From assembly GCA_964511075.1 (NCBI GenBank), contig CAZEDM010000010.1, positions 1 through 64,000 on the forward strand: 64,000 nucleotides of DNA. The letters run 5' to 3'. The position numbers were made by a program, and so were the translations under genes. The notes beneath the pieces are model-generated. The model made no database searches, had not been told where the DNA came from, and saw only the letters and a list, made by a program, of their open reading frames with translations. Origin of the DNA: CAZEDM01 sp964511075 (GTDB lineage Bacteria > Zixibacteria > MSB-5A5 > RBG-16-43-9). Numbering within the stretch: the stretch's first letter is position 1; each line of letters begins with the position of its first letter. This document shows positions 32,917 to 41,008 of this stretch, in pieces.

Positions 32917-34029
32917 GTGAATCTTAAAAGGCTCTGGGCAGTTGGCTACAAGGAATCTCTTCAGATTCTAAGAGATATCAGGGTTTTGATAATGGCGTTT
33001 GCCATTCCCCTTATACTGCTGATCCTTTTCGGCTATGCAGTCACCCTGGATATTAATAATCTGCTCATGGGGGTCTATGACCAGGACAATTCACGGGAAA
33101 GCAGGGAACTGGTGGAAAGCCTGGTTCAATCAGGATATTTCTCAATTAAAGATTATGTGAAAAGTTATGAGGAACTGGAGACACTCCTTGAGAAAAGTGA
33201 AATCAAAATTGCCCTGGTGATACCTCAGAATTTCTCCGCGGACTTAAAATCGGGCAAAAAGATAGAGGTTCAAACTATATTAGATGGCAGCGATGCTAAC
33301 ACTGCCAGCATAGGAAGTGGGTATCTTTCAGGAGGGTTACTGCTTTTCTCTTCAAAGATGGCCCAGTCGGATAATGCGCCTGCGATCGAGGGAAGAACCA
33401 GGATATGGTACAACCAGGAGCTTAAAAGCAAAAATTTCATCATACCCGGCTTGATAGCGGTGATTATGATGATAATAGGTGCCCTGCTTACCTCCCTGGT
33501 GATAGCACGGGAATGGGAAAGGGGAACTATGGAGCAGTTAATTGCCACACCGGTCAAGTCCTCCGAGCTGATCTTCGGTAAGCTGATACCCTATTTTCTT
33601 GTGGGGATGATAGATCTGCTTGTGGCAGTTATTCTGGCAAGGCTCCTCTTCAAAGTTCCCTTTAGAGGTGATTACCTTTTTATGTTTTTGGTCTCGGGGA
33701 TATTTCTGCTTGGAGCCTTAGGCATCGGAATGTTCATCTCCATCTTGACCAAATCCCAGCAGTTAGCTTATCAGATGGCTATGCTGACGTCCTTTCTTCC
33801 CGGGTACATCCTCTCAGGTTTCATCTTCCCCATTTTCAATATGCCCCTGTTCTTGAGGGTTATCACCCATATCGTGCCAGCCCGGTATTATATAAGAATC
33901 CTTCAGGATATTTTTCTGAAAGGTAATGGCCTTAAGATCCTGGGAGGGGAGATTCTGCTTTTATCAATATTCGCCCTGATGATGCTGACCATAGCCAATC
34001 TCATCTTTAAGAAAAGACTGCCGGATTAA
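32917..34029 (+). CDS. ABC-2 type permease 1 (YbhS-like)
   Basis: 370 aa, GTG start with AAGGAGA 9 bases upstream in the tail of the ATPase gene. An N-terminal transmembrane segment is followed by a large extracytoplasmic domain (about residues 45-170), then five more membrane segments. The ABC-2 signature region REWERGTMEQLIATPVKSSE occurs near residue 195. It forms the pore with permease 2. Confidence 0.92.
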   Translation: MNLKRLWAVGYKESLQILRDIRVLIMAFAIPLILLILFGYAVTLDINNLLMGVYDQDNSRESRELVESLVQSGYFSIKDYVKSYEELETLLEKSEIKIALVIPQNFSADLKSGKKIEVQTILDGSDANTASIGSGYLSGGLLLFSSKMAQSDNAPAIEGRTRIWYNQELKSKNFIIPGLIAVIMMIIGALLTSLVIAREWERGTMEQLIATPVKSSELIFGKLIPYFLVGMIDLLVAVILARLLFKVPFRGDYLFMFLVSGIFLLGALGIGMFISILTKSQQLAYQMAMLTSFLPGYILSGFIFPIFNMPLFLRVITHIVPARYYIRILQDIFLKGNGLKILGGEILLLSIFALMMLTIANLIFKKRLPD

Positions 34030-34030
34030 T

Positions 34031-35182
34031 ATGTGGGAAAGAATCAAACATATCTTTCTAAAGGAAACCATCCAGATCCGCAGGGATAGAAGGATGCTGA
34101 TGGTCATATTTGTGGCTCCGCTCCTTCAGCTGGTCTTGTTAGGGTATGCTGCCACCATGGACATAAACCGGATTCCCACAGCCGTACTGGATTACTCCAA
34201 AACCCAGGAGAGCAGAGAGTTTATTTCGCTTTTCAGTAACTCAAGCCGCTTTAAGATTAATCATTTTCCGGAAAGTCAAAAAGAGCTGATAGAGCTTTTA
34301 GACCAGGGTAAAATCTGGGTGGGAATTGAAATAGAAAATGATTTTGCCAAAAAGATGAAGAAAGGAAAGACTATTCCCGTTCAGATTTTAATTGACGGGA
34401 CTAATTCCAATACCGCAGGGGTGGTCTCAGGCTATATAAACCAGTTGCTTCTCTCCTATAACAAGAGGATCAGCCAGAATAAGATACAGAAGAAACTTGC
34501 TCAGAGCTTGCTCTTCGGGCAAGTCCATCCGGTGAAAATCCTGAGCCTGGAGAACCAGGCAAGAGCCTGGTACAACCCTGAATTAAAAAGCAGAGATTAT
34601 AATCTGCCCGGGGTTTTGGCTTTGCTCCTGATAATTACCACCATGATGTTGACCTCTATGGCAATTGTTAGGGAGAAAGAGATCGGAACCATTGAGCAGA
34701 TAATGGTGACCCCTATAAGAACATTTGAGCTTATCCTGGGTAAAGTTTCTCCCTTTGCTCTGATCGGATTTATAGATGTGACTCTTATAACTCTGGTTGC
34801 GATTTTGTGGTTCAGAATTCCATTCAGAGGCAATTTCCTTTTTCTGCTTTTATCCGTAGGGGTTTACCTGCTAACCACCATTGGAATAGGACTTTTAATC
34901 TCTACCCTTTCCAGAACCCAGCAGCAGGCGATGATGCTTACCTTTTTCTTTCTTATGCCGGCAATAATTCTTTCCGGTTTTATGTTTCCCGTCGACAATA
35001 TGCCCAGGCTGATTCAATATCTCAGTTATGCCAATCCCCTGAGATATTTTCTGGTTATTGTCAGGGGGGTTTTCCTCAAAGGAAGTGGATTGACCCTTCT
35101 CTGGGATCAGCTCCTAGCTTTAGCCTTTATCGGGATCGTGGTTCTCCTTCTGAGTATAATTCGTTTCCAGAAGAAACTATGA
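34031..35182 (+). CDS. ABC-2 type permease 2 (YbhR-like)
   Basis: 383 aa, paralogous to the preceding permease, with one base between them. Same topology: transmembrane helix, periplasmic domain, then five helices. The ABC-2 region is REKEIGTIEQIMVTPIRTFE. It completes the adaptor-ATPase-ATPase-permease-permease exporter, whose substrate (drug, lipid or peptide) is unknown. No terminator is visible after it. Confidence 0.92.
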   Translation: MWERIKHIFLKETIQIRRDRRMLMVIFVAPLLQLVLLGYAATMDINRIPTAVLDYSKTQESREFISLFSNSSRFKINHFPESQKELIELLDQGKIWVGIEIENDFAKKMKKGKTIPVQILIDGTNSNTAGVVSGYINQLLLSYNKRISQNKIQKKLAQSLLFGQVHPVKILSLENQARAWYNPELKSRDYNLPGVLALLLIITTMMLTSMAIVREKEIGTIEQIMVTPIRTFELILGKVSPFALIGFIDVTLITLVAILWFRIPFRGNFLFLLLSVGVYLLTTIGIGLLISTLSRTQQQAMMLTFFFLMPAIILSGFMFPVDNMPRLIQYLSYANPLRYFLVIVRGVFLKGSGLTLLWDQLLALAFIGIVVLLLSIIRFQKKL

Positions 35183-35555
35183 TATGAAACGTAATTTTTG
35201 ACATATAATCGCAAAGGGTTACGCAGGCTTAATTTCAAATTAAACAACGGCTTACAAGGTTCACCTTTAAAAAGAGTGCAAATACAAAGTTAATTTCTCT
35301 CAAAATCTGGTTTCCGGGCCGATCAACATTTAGGGTAAGTTAAAGAATATCAAGAGATAAGGGGAATGCAGTTTTTTGGTACACGTTTTGAATAAATGAA
35401 AATAGGTTGTACAGCTTTTTATTCAGGTTTAAAGCAGGGAGATACTTCTTATTTAGCTGTAACTTCGACTTAAATTAAAGCTTGACAAAACTTATTTATT
35501 AGTTAAAATGTAAAGATGTTGCAGTATTTAGAGAAAAGTTTTTAAGACATTAGCT
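35183..35555. other. AT-rich intergenic region with a promoter
   Basis: 373 bp without a supported gene. It contains the sigma70-like promoter at 35482-35509 near its right end. No repeat or terminator stands out. Confidence 0.5.
35482..35509 (+). promoter_or_regulatory. sigma70-like promoter
   Basis: TTGACA (35482-35487), 16-base spacer, TAAAAT (35504-35509), about 46 bases before the small membrane protein and TPR genes. Confidence 0.6.
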
Positions 35556-35774
35556 TTGGTGGAAGGTATCAGGTTTTCCAAGTTTGACAGAGTTTTTAAT
35601 TATACCCTGGCTGGATTTTTGATCTTCCTGGGTCTTTTGGTTATAACAGGTGTATTCAAAATAGACCCAAGATTTCGTAATATATTTGGTGGAGTAATTC
35701 TGGCTTATGGGCTTTTAAGGCTCTGGCTTTTAAAGGGTCGATATCGAAAAGAGGAAGAGAAGAGAAAAGAATAA
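35556..35774 (+). CDS. small two-helix membrane protein
   Basis: 72 aa (TTG start at 35556, or GTG at 35559; neither has a clear ribosome site). Two hydrophobic segments (about residues 15-32 and 42-58; FIGGVILAYG-like context) are followed by a basic/acidic tail KGRYRKEEEKRKE. Similar short proteins often precede TPR lipoprotein genes in FCB-type genomes; function unknown. It is placed 26 bp plus leader before the TPR gene, likely one transcript. Confidence 0.55.
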   Translation: MVEGIRFSKFDRVFNYTLAGFLIFLGLLVITGVFKIDPRFRNIFGGVILAYGLLRLWLLKGRYRKEEEKRKE

Positions 35775-35851
35775 AAAATCCAGATTGTGAAATAAAACAC
35801 TTGACAGTGAAGGGATTTATGCTAAGTTTAAGGATTTTAAGTAAAGGTCTC

Positions 35852-37540
35852 ATGAAAGAGAATAAAGTATTGTTCAGAATCTGGCTTTCAGCCTTGATCC
35901 TCTTATTGACCTTGTATACTACAGGAGGTTGCCAGGATCTGGATAGCGGTAAAAAAGCCTACCAGAACGGAGACTACGATAAAGCCATAGCTCTGCTTAC
36001 AGCTTATCTGGGTAAAAAACCCAATGAGGCAGAAGCCTATTATTATTTGGGGAAGTGTTATTTCGAAAAGGGGGATTGGGATAATGCAATAAAACAGTAT
36101 CAGGACGCCATAGACAGGAAATCAAAATACTTAGAGGCGATCTATGAACTGGGGTTATCTTATCTGAATAAAGGCTCCTATGATGAGGCATTGAGGACAT
36201 TTGACCAAGGTCTACAGATAAAAAGCAAATATGCGGATTTTTTAAACGGAAAGGGGCTGGTACAGATGGCTCAGGGTAAACTGGTGGAGGCGGATTTGAG
36301 TTTTCGCGAGGCCATCTCTGCAGATTCCAAAAAGCCGGAGTATCATAAGAACTTAGGAGATGTCAATCTGAAAAAAGAAGTACCCTCTATTGCCATTGAG
36401 CAATACAAAAAAGCTTTAAGTTTAGATTCCACTTTGGCACGTGTTCACTACAGCTTAGGTAAAGCCTATCTTCTGCAGATGGATTTCAATGCGGCGGTGG
36501 AGGAATTTAAAAAAACGGTCAGATTCGAGCCGAAGCTCAAGTCAGTTTATATAGAGCTGGGTGATATTTATTTCCTTGCCAAGAAATATCCAGAATCAGG
36601 ATGGGCTTATAATGAATATATAAAACTGGACCAGACCGATCCTAAGGCCTATTTAGGTCTGGGTAAGTCGTATTTTTATATGTATCAATTAGACAGTGCC
36701 ACGGTTGATCTGAACAGAGCTATTGAGATGGACAGCAATCTAACTGATGCCTATTATTATTTAGGCAAGTGCTATTCGGATAAAGGGATATATCCGGAGG
36801 CAGCTAAAGCCTACAATGAGTATGTGGCAAAATATGCAGGTAAGAATAATTTCGAATGGACAGCAAGAGATAGGGATTTTTTGGTAGACTACGGGAAGGT
36901 GCTCTATAACATGGGAGATTCTCTCAGTTTAGAAAAAGCGACGAGATATTTCACTCTGGCAACAGAGGTGGACTCAAATTACAGCGAATCGTTCTTCTAT
37001 CTGGGTTTGACCTATTATCAACTTAAGAAATTCAATGAAGCTATTCCAGCCTTGAAAAGAAAAATAGAGCTGGACTCAACCAGTTTCGCCAGCTATCTGA
37101 ATCTGGCCTATTGTTATGTAAATTTAAAACAGTTTAAGGAGGCCTTGGAGCCCCTGAAAAAGGTGGTGGAGTTAAAACCGGATTATCTCCAGGCTCATCA
37201 ATATCTGGCTTACATCTATCTGTCAGAGCTTAAATCTTATGCTGAGGCCAAGGAGGAATATGAGAAGATTCTTCAAATAAATCCAGACGACTGCCAGGCT
37301 AAAGGAAATCTGGGATACGTGCTTTTGACTTTAAACAGAGCCTCTGAGGCTATAAGGCCTCTTTTGGAGGCGGTGAGATGTAAGTCAAATGATGTCTCCT
37401 TTAATCTGTGGCTGGCACAGGCTTATGATATAACCAGTCAGTGGGAGAAGGCAAAGGAAGCCTACCGAAAGGTAATAAAATTAGACCCCAACAACAAAAC
37501 GGCGAAGGATCGTCTGGCTTTCATAGATTTTAACTACTGA
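35852..37540 (+). CDS. TPR-repeat lipoprotein
   Basis: 562 residues from the ATG at 35852, chosen because MKENKVLFRIW plus a hydrophobic stretch and lipobox TTGGC make a lipoprotein signal, with AAAGG just upstream. In-frame starts at 35801 (TTG) and 35819 (ATG) are alternatives. The mature protein is almost entirely tetratricopeptide repeats (about 14 copies), a protein-protein scaffold probably at the outer membrane. It precedes a membrane protein and the ExbB/ExbD/TonB cluster on the same strand, so it may assemble envelope machinery with them. Confidence 0.88.
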   Translation: MKENKVLFRIWLSALILLLTLYTTGGCQDLDSGKKAYQNGDYDKAIALLTAYLGKKPNEAEAYYYLGKCYFEKGDWDNAIKQYQDAIDRKSKYLEAIYELGLSYLNKGSYDEALRTFDQGLQIKSKYADFLNGKGLVQMAQGKLVEADLSFREAISADSKKPEYHKNLGDVNLKKEVPSIAIEQYKKALSLDSTLARVHYSLGKAYLLQMDFNAAVEEFKKTVRFEPKLKSVYIELGDIYFLAKKYPESGWAYNEYIKLDQTDPKAYLGLGKSYFYMYQLDSATVDLNRAIEMDSNLTDAYYYLGKCYSDKGIYPEAAKAYNEYVAKYAGKNNFEWTARDRDFLVDYGKVLYNMGDSLSLEKATRYFTLATEVDSNYSESFFYLGLTYYQLKKFNEAIPALKRKIELDSTSFASYLNLAYCYVNLKQFKEALEPLKKVVELKPDYLQAHQYLAYIYLSELKSYAEAKEEYEKILQINPDDCQAKGNLGYVLLTLNRASEAIRPLLEAVRCKSNDVSFNLWLAQAYDITSQWEKAKEAYRKVIKLDPNNKTAKDRLAFIDFNY

Positions 37541-37587
37541 TTTTAAGGAATATAATTGGATTTCAAGGGTATATATAAAGGAGCGAT

Positions 37588-38295
37588 ATGGTGGAGGAAA
37601 AAAAGGATGCCCAAGAGGAAAACCTGCGTTACAAGTATATAGGTTTTGACGTTTATCCTCTTAAGGCTAAGAGATTCTGGAAAAATACGGAAGAGGAGAA
37701 AAAATATTTAGAGCAGGTCAGGAATAGAGAAGAACACGGGGAAAGAGAAGAAAGAGACCATAGTGTAGTCTATGTCTCGGTTTTCTCGCCTGTGGAAAAA
37801 ATCATACTGACTTTGACTTCAGCTTTGATGATTTTGAGTCTTTTCCTTCCGTGGTTTAACTTCTCCCAGGGAGAAACGGTTATACGCTATAGTGCCCTGC
37901 AATACCTGTTTAAATTCGGAAGCCTGATGACCTATTCTGGTTTAGGAGGAGCACTTATGGGAATCCTGGCGGTATTGTTCCTGTTGATGATTATCGTTTC
38001 TTTTTTATTGGGAATTTTCAACCTGCTATCCATATACGGCAAAACCAGCATGGAAGAAAACTATCTTCCTAAGATCAAAAGGTCACTTAAGTTCAATTCA
38101 ATACCTTTCGTTCTGTGGATTATGGCAATTGTCCTGTCAATAATTGGGATAGCAACTCCACTGGCCAGTGCTTTGGGAGTAAAACAGCTCAAGGAAGCTT
38201 TCAATGTGGTTACCCTGGTGAGCATATCCGGCATAGGTCTGTGGATCAGCATAGGATGTTGGGTCTTGAATAGTGTTAAAGCCAATGACTTATAA
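37588..38295 (+). CDS. multi-spanning membrane protein of unknown function
   Basis: 235 aa. A hydrophilic N-terminus (about residues 1-65, Glu/Lys/Arg-rich) is followed by four transmembrane segments (about 68-88, 115-140, 165-190, 205-228). There is a short periplasmic loop after LFLPWFNFSQGE. AAGGAG lies 6-7 bases before the ATG. No family recognised. It sits between the TPR lipoprotein and exbB, so it may belong to the same envelope unit. Confidence 0.7.
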   Translation: MVEEKKDAQEENLRYKYIGFDVYPLKAKRFWKNTEEEKKYLEQVRNREEHGEREERDHSVVYVSVFSPVEKIILTLTSALMILSLFLPWFNFSQGETVIRYSALQYLFKFGSLMTYSGLGGALMGILAVLFLLMIIVSFLLGIFNLLSIYGKTSMEENYLPKIKRSLKFNSIPFVLWIMAIVLSIIGIATPLASALGVKQLKEAFNVVTLVSISGIGLWISIGCWVLNSVKANDL

Positions 38296-38385
38296 GAGGT
38301 CGAAGGAGGTCAGGATGAGATAGGCTCTGGTTAGATAAAAAGAGAAATTCGAATTTAATTCTAAACATTAAAGGAGGTATTTTTC

Positions 38386-39114
38386 GTGAAACAATCTGTA
38401 TTCGTAACCCTGGTTTTGGTGGTCTCCTTGGCAGTAGGATTTTTAATCTGGAGCCAGTTGCCCGCATACCTGAGAGAGGGAGGACCACTGGTTGGAGTAC
38501 TGATCTCTTTATCCGTTATGCTTTTGTCTTTTATCCTGGAGCGACTTTTCACGTTGAGGAAAGCCCGGGGAAGAACTTCGATTCAGTCCTTTTTCAAGAA
38601 TGTGATAATGATGCTGGACAAAGGAGATTTTGATAGTGCAGTTGCTGCCTGTGATAAGCAGAGAGGCACAACCGCCAATGTTTTAAGGGCTGGAATTGAG
38701 AGGTACAAACAATTGAAAGATGCGGGCATTGCCTCGGAGAAGCGATTAAGCGAGACCCAGAGAGCAATAGAGGAAGCCAATGCTTTAGAGGTTCCACTTT
38801 TAGAGAGGAACTTGATCGCCCTGTCCACTATCGCCTCCATCGCAACCATGGTAGGTCTTTTAGGGACCACCATCGGTATGATCAGGGCATTTGCGGCAAC
38901 TTCACAAAGGGTTGGAGGAGTGGTGGATGCTATGATGTTGGCAAGAGGAATAGCTGAAGCTTTAGTGAATACTGCCGGAGGGCTTTTCAACGCTATCATA
39001 GGTATTGTGGCATATAATTTTTTTGTTAATAAGGTGGACGCCTTTAACTATACCATGGACGAGGCAACTTATGAAGTTTTACAGCTTTTGAAGAGTAAGG
39101 AGGCTGAGAAGTAA
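38386..39114 (+). CDS. exbB: MotA/TolQ/ExbB-family proton channel protein
   Basis: 242 aa, GTG start with AAAGGAGG upstream. Three transmembrane segments: one near residues 5-25, then a cytoplasmic helical domain, then two C-terminal helices. The family segment LSTIASIATMVGLLGTTIGM precedes the last pair, with ARGIAEALVNTAGG following. With ExbD it uses the proton gradient to energise TonB. Its stop overlaps the next start by one base. Confidence 0.93.
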   Translation: MKQSVFVTLVLVVSLAVGFLIWSQLPAYLREGGPLVGVLISLSVMLLSFILERLFTLRKARGRTSIQSFFKNVIMMLDKGDFDSAVAACDKQRGTTANVLRAGIERYKQLKDAGIASEKRLSETQRAIEEANALEVPLLERNLIALSTIASIATMVGLLGTTIGMIRAFAATSQRVGGVVDAMMLARGIAEALVNTAGGLFNAIIGIVAYNFFVNKVDAFNYTMDEATYEVLQLLKSKEAEK

Positions 39115-39578
39115 TGCTGAAGAAGATGAAAAGGAGAATAGGGGTCAAGATTGATATGACCCCTATGGTGGACATCGCCTTTCTGCTTTTAATCTTCTAT
39201 ATGACCACCACCCAGTTCAAGCCTCCGGAAAAGAGATCGGTGTCTCTCCCTGTTTCCCACTCCCAGATGAAGCTACCGGAGACGGATATTTTGACCATTA
39301 CTGTTACCAAAGAAGATAGTATCTTCGTAGATTATCTCACCAGGAAGGAAGTAGAGATACAGGGTAAAAAGGAGAAGGTCACTGAGAGGATCTATGAGGA
39401 GGTTAATCTTAATACGGTGGTTGGAGTGATAAACTCCATTCGGGCAAAATATCCACGGATATTTGTGGTGATTAAAGCAGACAAGGATGCTCGTTATGGG
39501 GTGATGCAAAGCCTGATGACCACCATGAGAGATAACTATATGCCTCGCTTTCAATTAGTAACCGAAACCGAAACTTGA
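39114..39578 (+). CDS. exbD: ExbD/TolR-family biopolymer transport protein 1
   Basis: 154 aa. The N-terminal cytoplasmic stub KMKRRIGVKIDMTPMVD leads into the single transmembrane helix IAFLLLIFYM. The Asp in MVDIAFLL is the proton-carrying residue of the family. A periplasmic domain (about residues 45-154) contains VVIKADKDARYGVM. AAGGAGG precedes the ATG. Paired with a second ExbD next door. Confidence 0.93.
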   Translation: MLKKMKRRIGVKIDMTPMVDIAFLLLIFYMTTTQFKPPEKRSVSLPVSHSQMKLPETDILTITVTKEDSIFVDYLTRKEVEIQGKKEKVTERIYEEVNLNTVVGVINSIRAKYPRIFVVIKADKDARYGVMQSLMTTMRDNYMPRFQLVTETET

Positions 39579-39622
39579 GTTAATTATATGATATAGAGCA
39601 ATTTTTTTGAGGAGTAATTTTT

Positions 39623-40174
39623 ATGGCAGCAGTTGATGTAGGAGGACCAAGTCCTCGAGGTAAAAAGACCAGCGGTCTCAGAAGGCCTAAAAGGAGGATT
39701 GGGATACGCATTGATATGACCCCTATGGTGGATATAGCTTTTCTTCTTCTGATCTTCTATATGGTAACCACCATCTTCAGTATGCCTCAGGCTATGGAAA
39801 TCAATCTTCCTCCCCAGGACCTTCCAGTACCTGTAGCAGAATCCAACCTCTTAACCTTGAGGGTAGATGCAAACGGAGAGATGTACTGGAATATGGGAGT
39901 GGAAAAGCCAGAACCTCTGCCCTGGGATTCTTTAAAATCTCTGCTTTTACGAATGAATTCTAAAAAGCCTAAGCTGGTAACTCTGATAAAGATTCATAAA
40001 GATGCTAAGTATTCCAAGATGGTAGATATAATTGATGAGGTTCAACTGATTGAGAGGCAGATAAAGGAGAAAAACGAAGGATTCAGCTATCGTTTCAGCT
40101 TCGCCCCTTTTACAGATGAGGATGAAGGGCTTATCACCGGAAAGCTCAAGCCCAAAGGAGGGAGTAAAAAATGA
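39623..40174 (+). CDS. exbD: ExbD/TolR-family biopolymer transport protein 2
   Basis: 183 aa. Basic N-terminus, then IDMTPMVDIAFLLLIFYMVT with the conserved Asp, and a periplasmic domain with LIKIHKDAKYSKMVDII. GAGGAG precedes the ATG. Its stop overlaps the tonB start by 4 bp. Tandem exbD genes after exbB are common in FCB genomes. Confidence 0.93.
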   Translation: MAAVDVGGPSPRGKKTSGLRRPKRRIGIRIDMTPMVDIAFLLLIFYMVTTIFSMPQAMEINLPPQDLPVPVAESNLLTLRVDANGEMYWNMGVEKPEPLPWDSLKSLLLRMNSKKPKLVTLIKIHKDAKYSKMVDIIDEVQLIERQIKEKNEGFSYRFSFAPFTDEDEGLITGKLKPKGGSKK

Positions 40175-40905
40175 AAATAGCAACTCCTTATGGAGCATTC
40201 GAGCTTAAAAGAGCTTATCAGAGGAACCTGGGTTCAGCCGTAATTCTGGCTGGTCTGGTGCATATCGTATTAATAGGTTCCTTTCTACTTTTTTCTCATA
40301 TCAGGGCCCAGAAGCCCTCAGCTACCAAAATCATTACAATAAAGAGCGTAGCTGATTTGGGTGCGCCTCCCTCTCTATCGCAGAGTATGACTCGTCAAGT
40401 TGCAGTAGCTGCTCCTGCTGCAGCTGCGCCACCATCGGTTGGTATTCCTGAAGCGGTTCCGGATGAGGAGGTCAAGGAGACTGTCACCCTGGCTACCCAG
40501 GCGGAGCTGGGGGTCTTGCAGAACCCCACTATTACTACGGAAGGAGCGGGCAGCGGAGAATCCCTCGTGGTAAATATCCCCGCAGAAGAGTATCTGCCTT
40601 CGTCAGAGGAGTTCGTTCCCTATGAGGAAGCTCCGGTTCCAATAAAATGGGTTAAGCCAGATTACCCCGAGTTAGCCAAGAAGGCAGGAGTGGAGGGTGT
40701 GGTTTGGGTACAGGCTTTGGTGGATAAACACGGCAAGGTCCGGGATGCCAAGTGCATCGATAACCCCAAACTGAGCGTGAATCCGAATATCTTCTGCGAG
40801 GATGCAGTGAAAGCAGCTATGAAGAATGAATATAAACCAGCCATCAGCAACAAGGAACCAGTGGCTGTCTGGGTGCAGTATAAAGTAGAATTCACTCTGA
40901 AATAA
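40171..40905 (+). CDS. tonB: TonB-family energy transducer
   Basis: 244 aa. N-terminal cytoplasmic segment (about residues 1-20), one transmembrane helix (about 22-42), and an Ala/Pro-containing linker less Pro-rich than E. coli TonB. The TonB C-terminal domain (about 160-244) contains YPELAKKAGVEGVVWVQALV and ends VQYKVEFTLK. It couples the ExbB/ExbD motor to outer-membrane receptors. None of those receptors is in this window. Followed by a terminator. Confidence 0.93.
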   Translation: MKIATPYGAFELKRAYQRNLGSAVILAGLVHIVLIGSFLLFSHIRAQKPSATKIITIKSVADLGAPPSLSQSMTRQVAVAAPAAAAPPSVGIPEAVPDEEVKETVTLATQAELGVLQNPTITTEGAGSGESLVVNIPAEEYLPSSEEFVPYEEAPVPIKWVKPDYPELAKKAGVEGVVWVQALVDKHGKVRDAKCIDNPKLSVNPNIFCEDAVKAAMKNEYKPAISNKEPVAVWVQYKVEFTLK

Positions 40906-40949
40906 GGATGTAAATTAACCGGGGATGCTCTGAAATATAGAAAAATCTT

Positions 40950-40983
40950 AAGGCAGTTTATTTTAAACTGCCTTTTGTTTTTA
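40950..40983 (+). terminator. rho-independent terminator after tonB
   Basis: AAGGCAGTTTA, short T loop, TAAACTGCCTT, then TTGTTTTT, 45 bp after the tonB stop codon. Confidence 0.88.
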
Positions 40984-41008
40984 AAATTAATTCAAAAGGA
41001 AGGTGGAA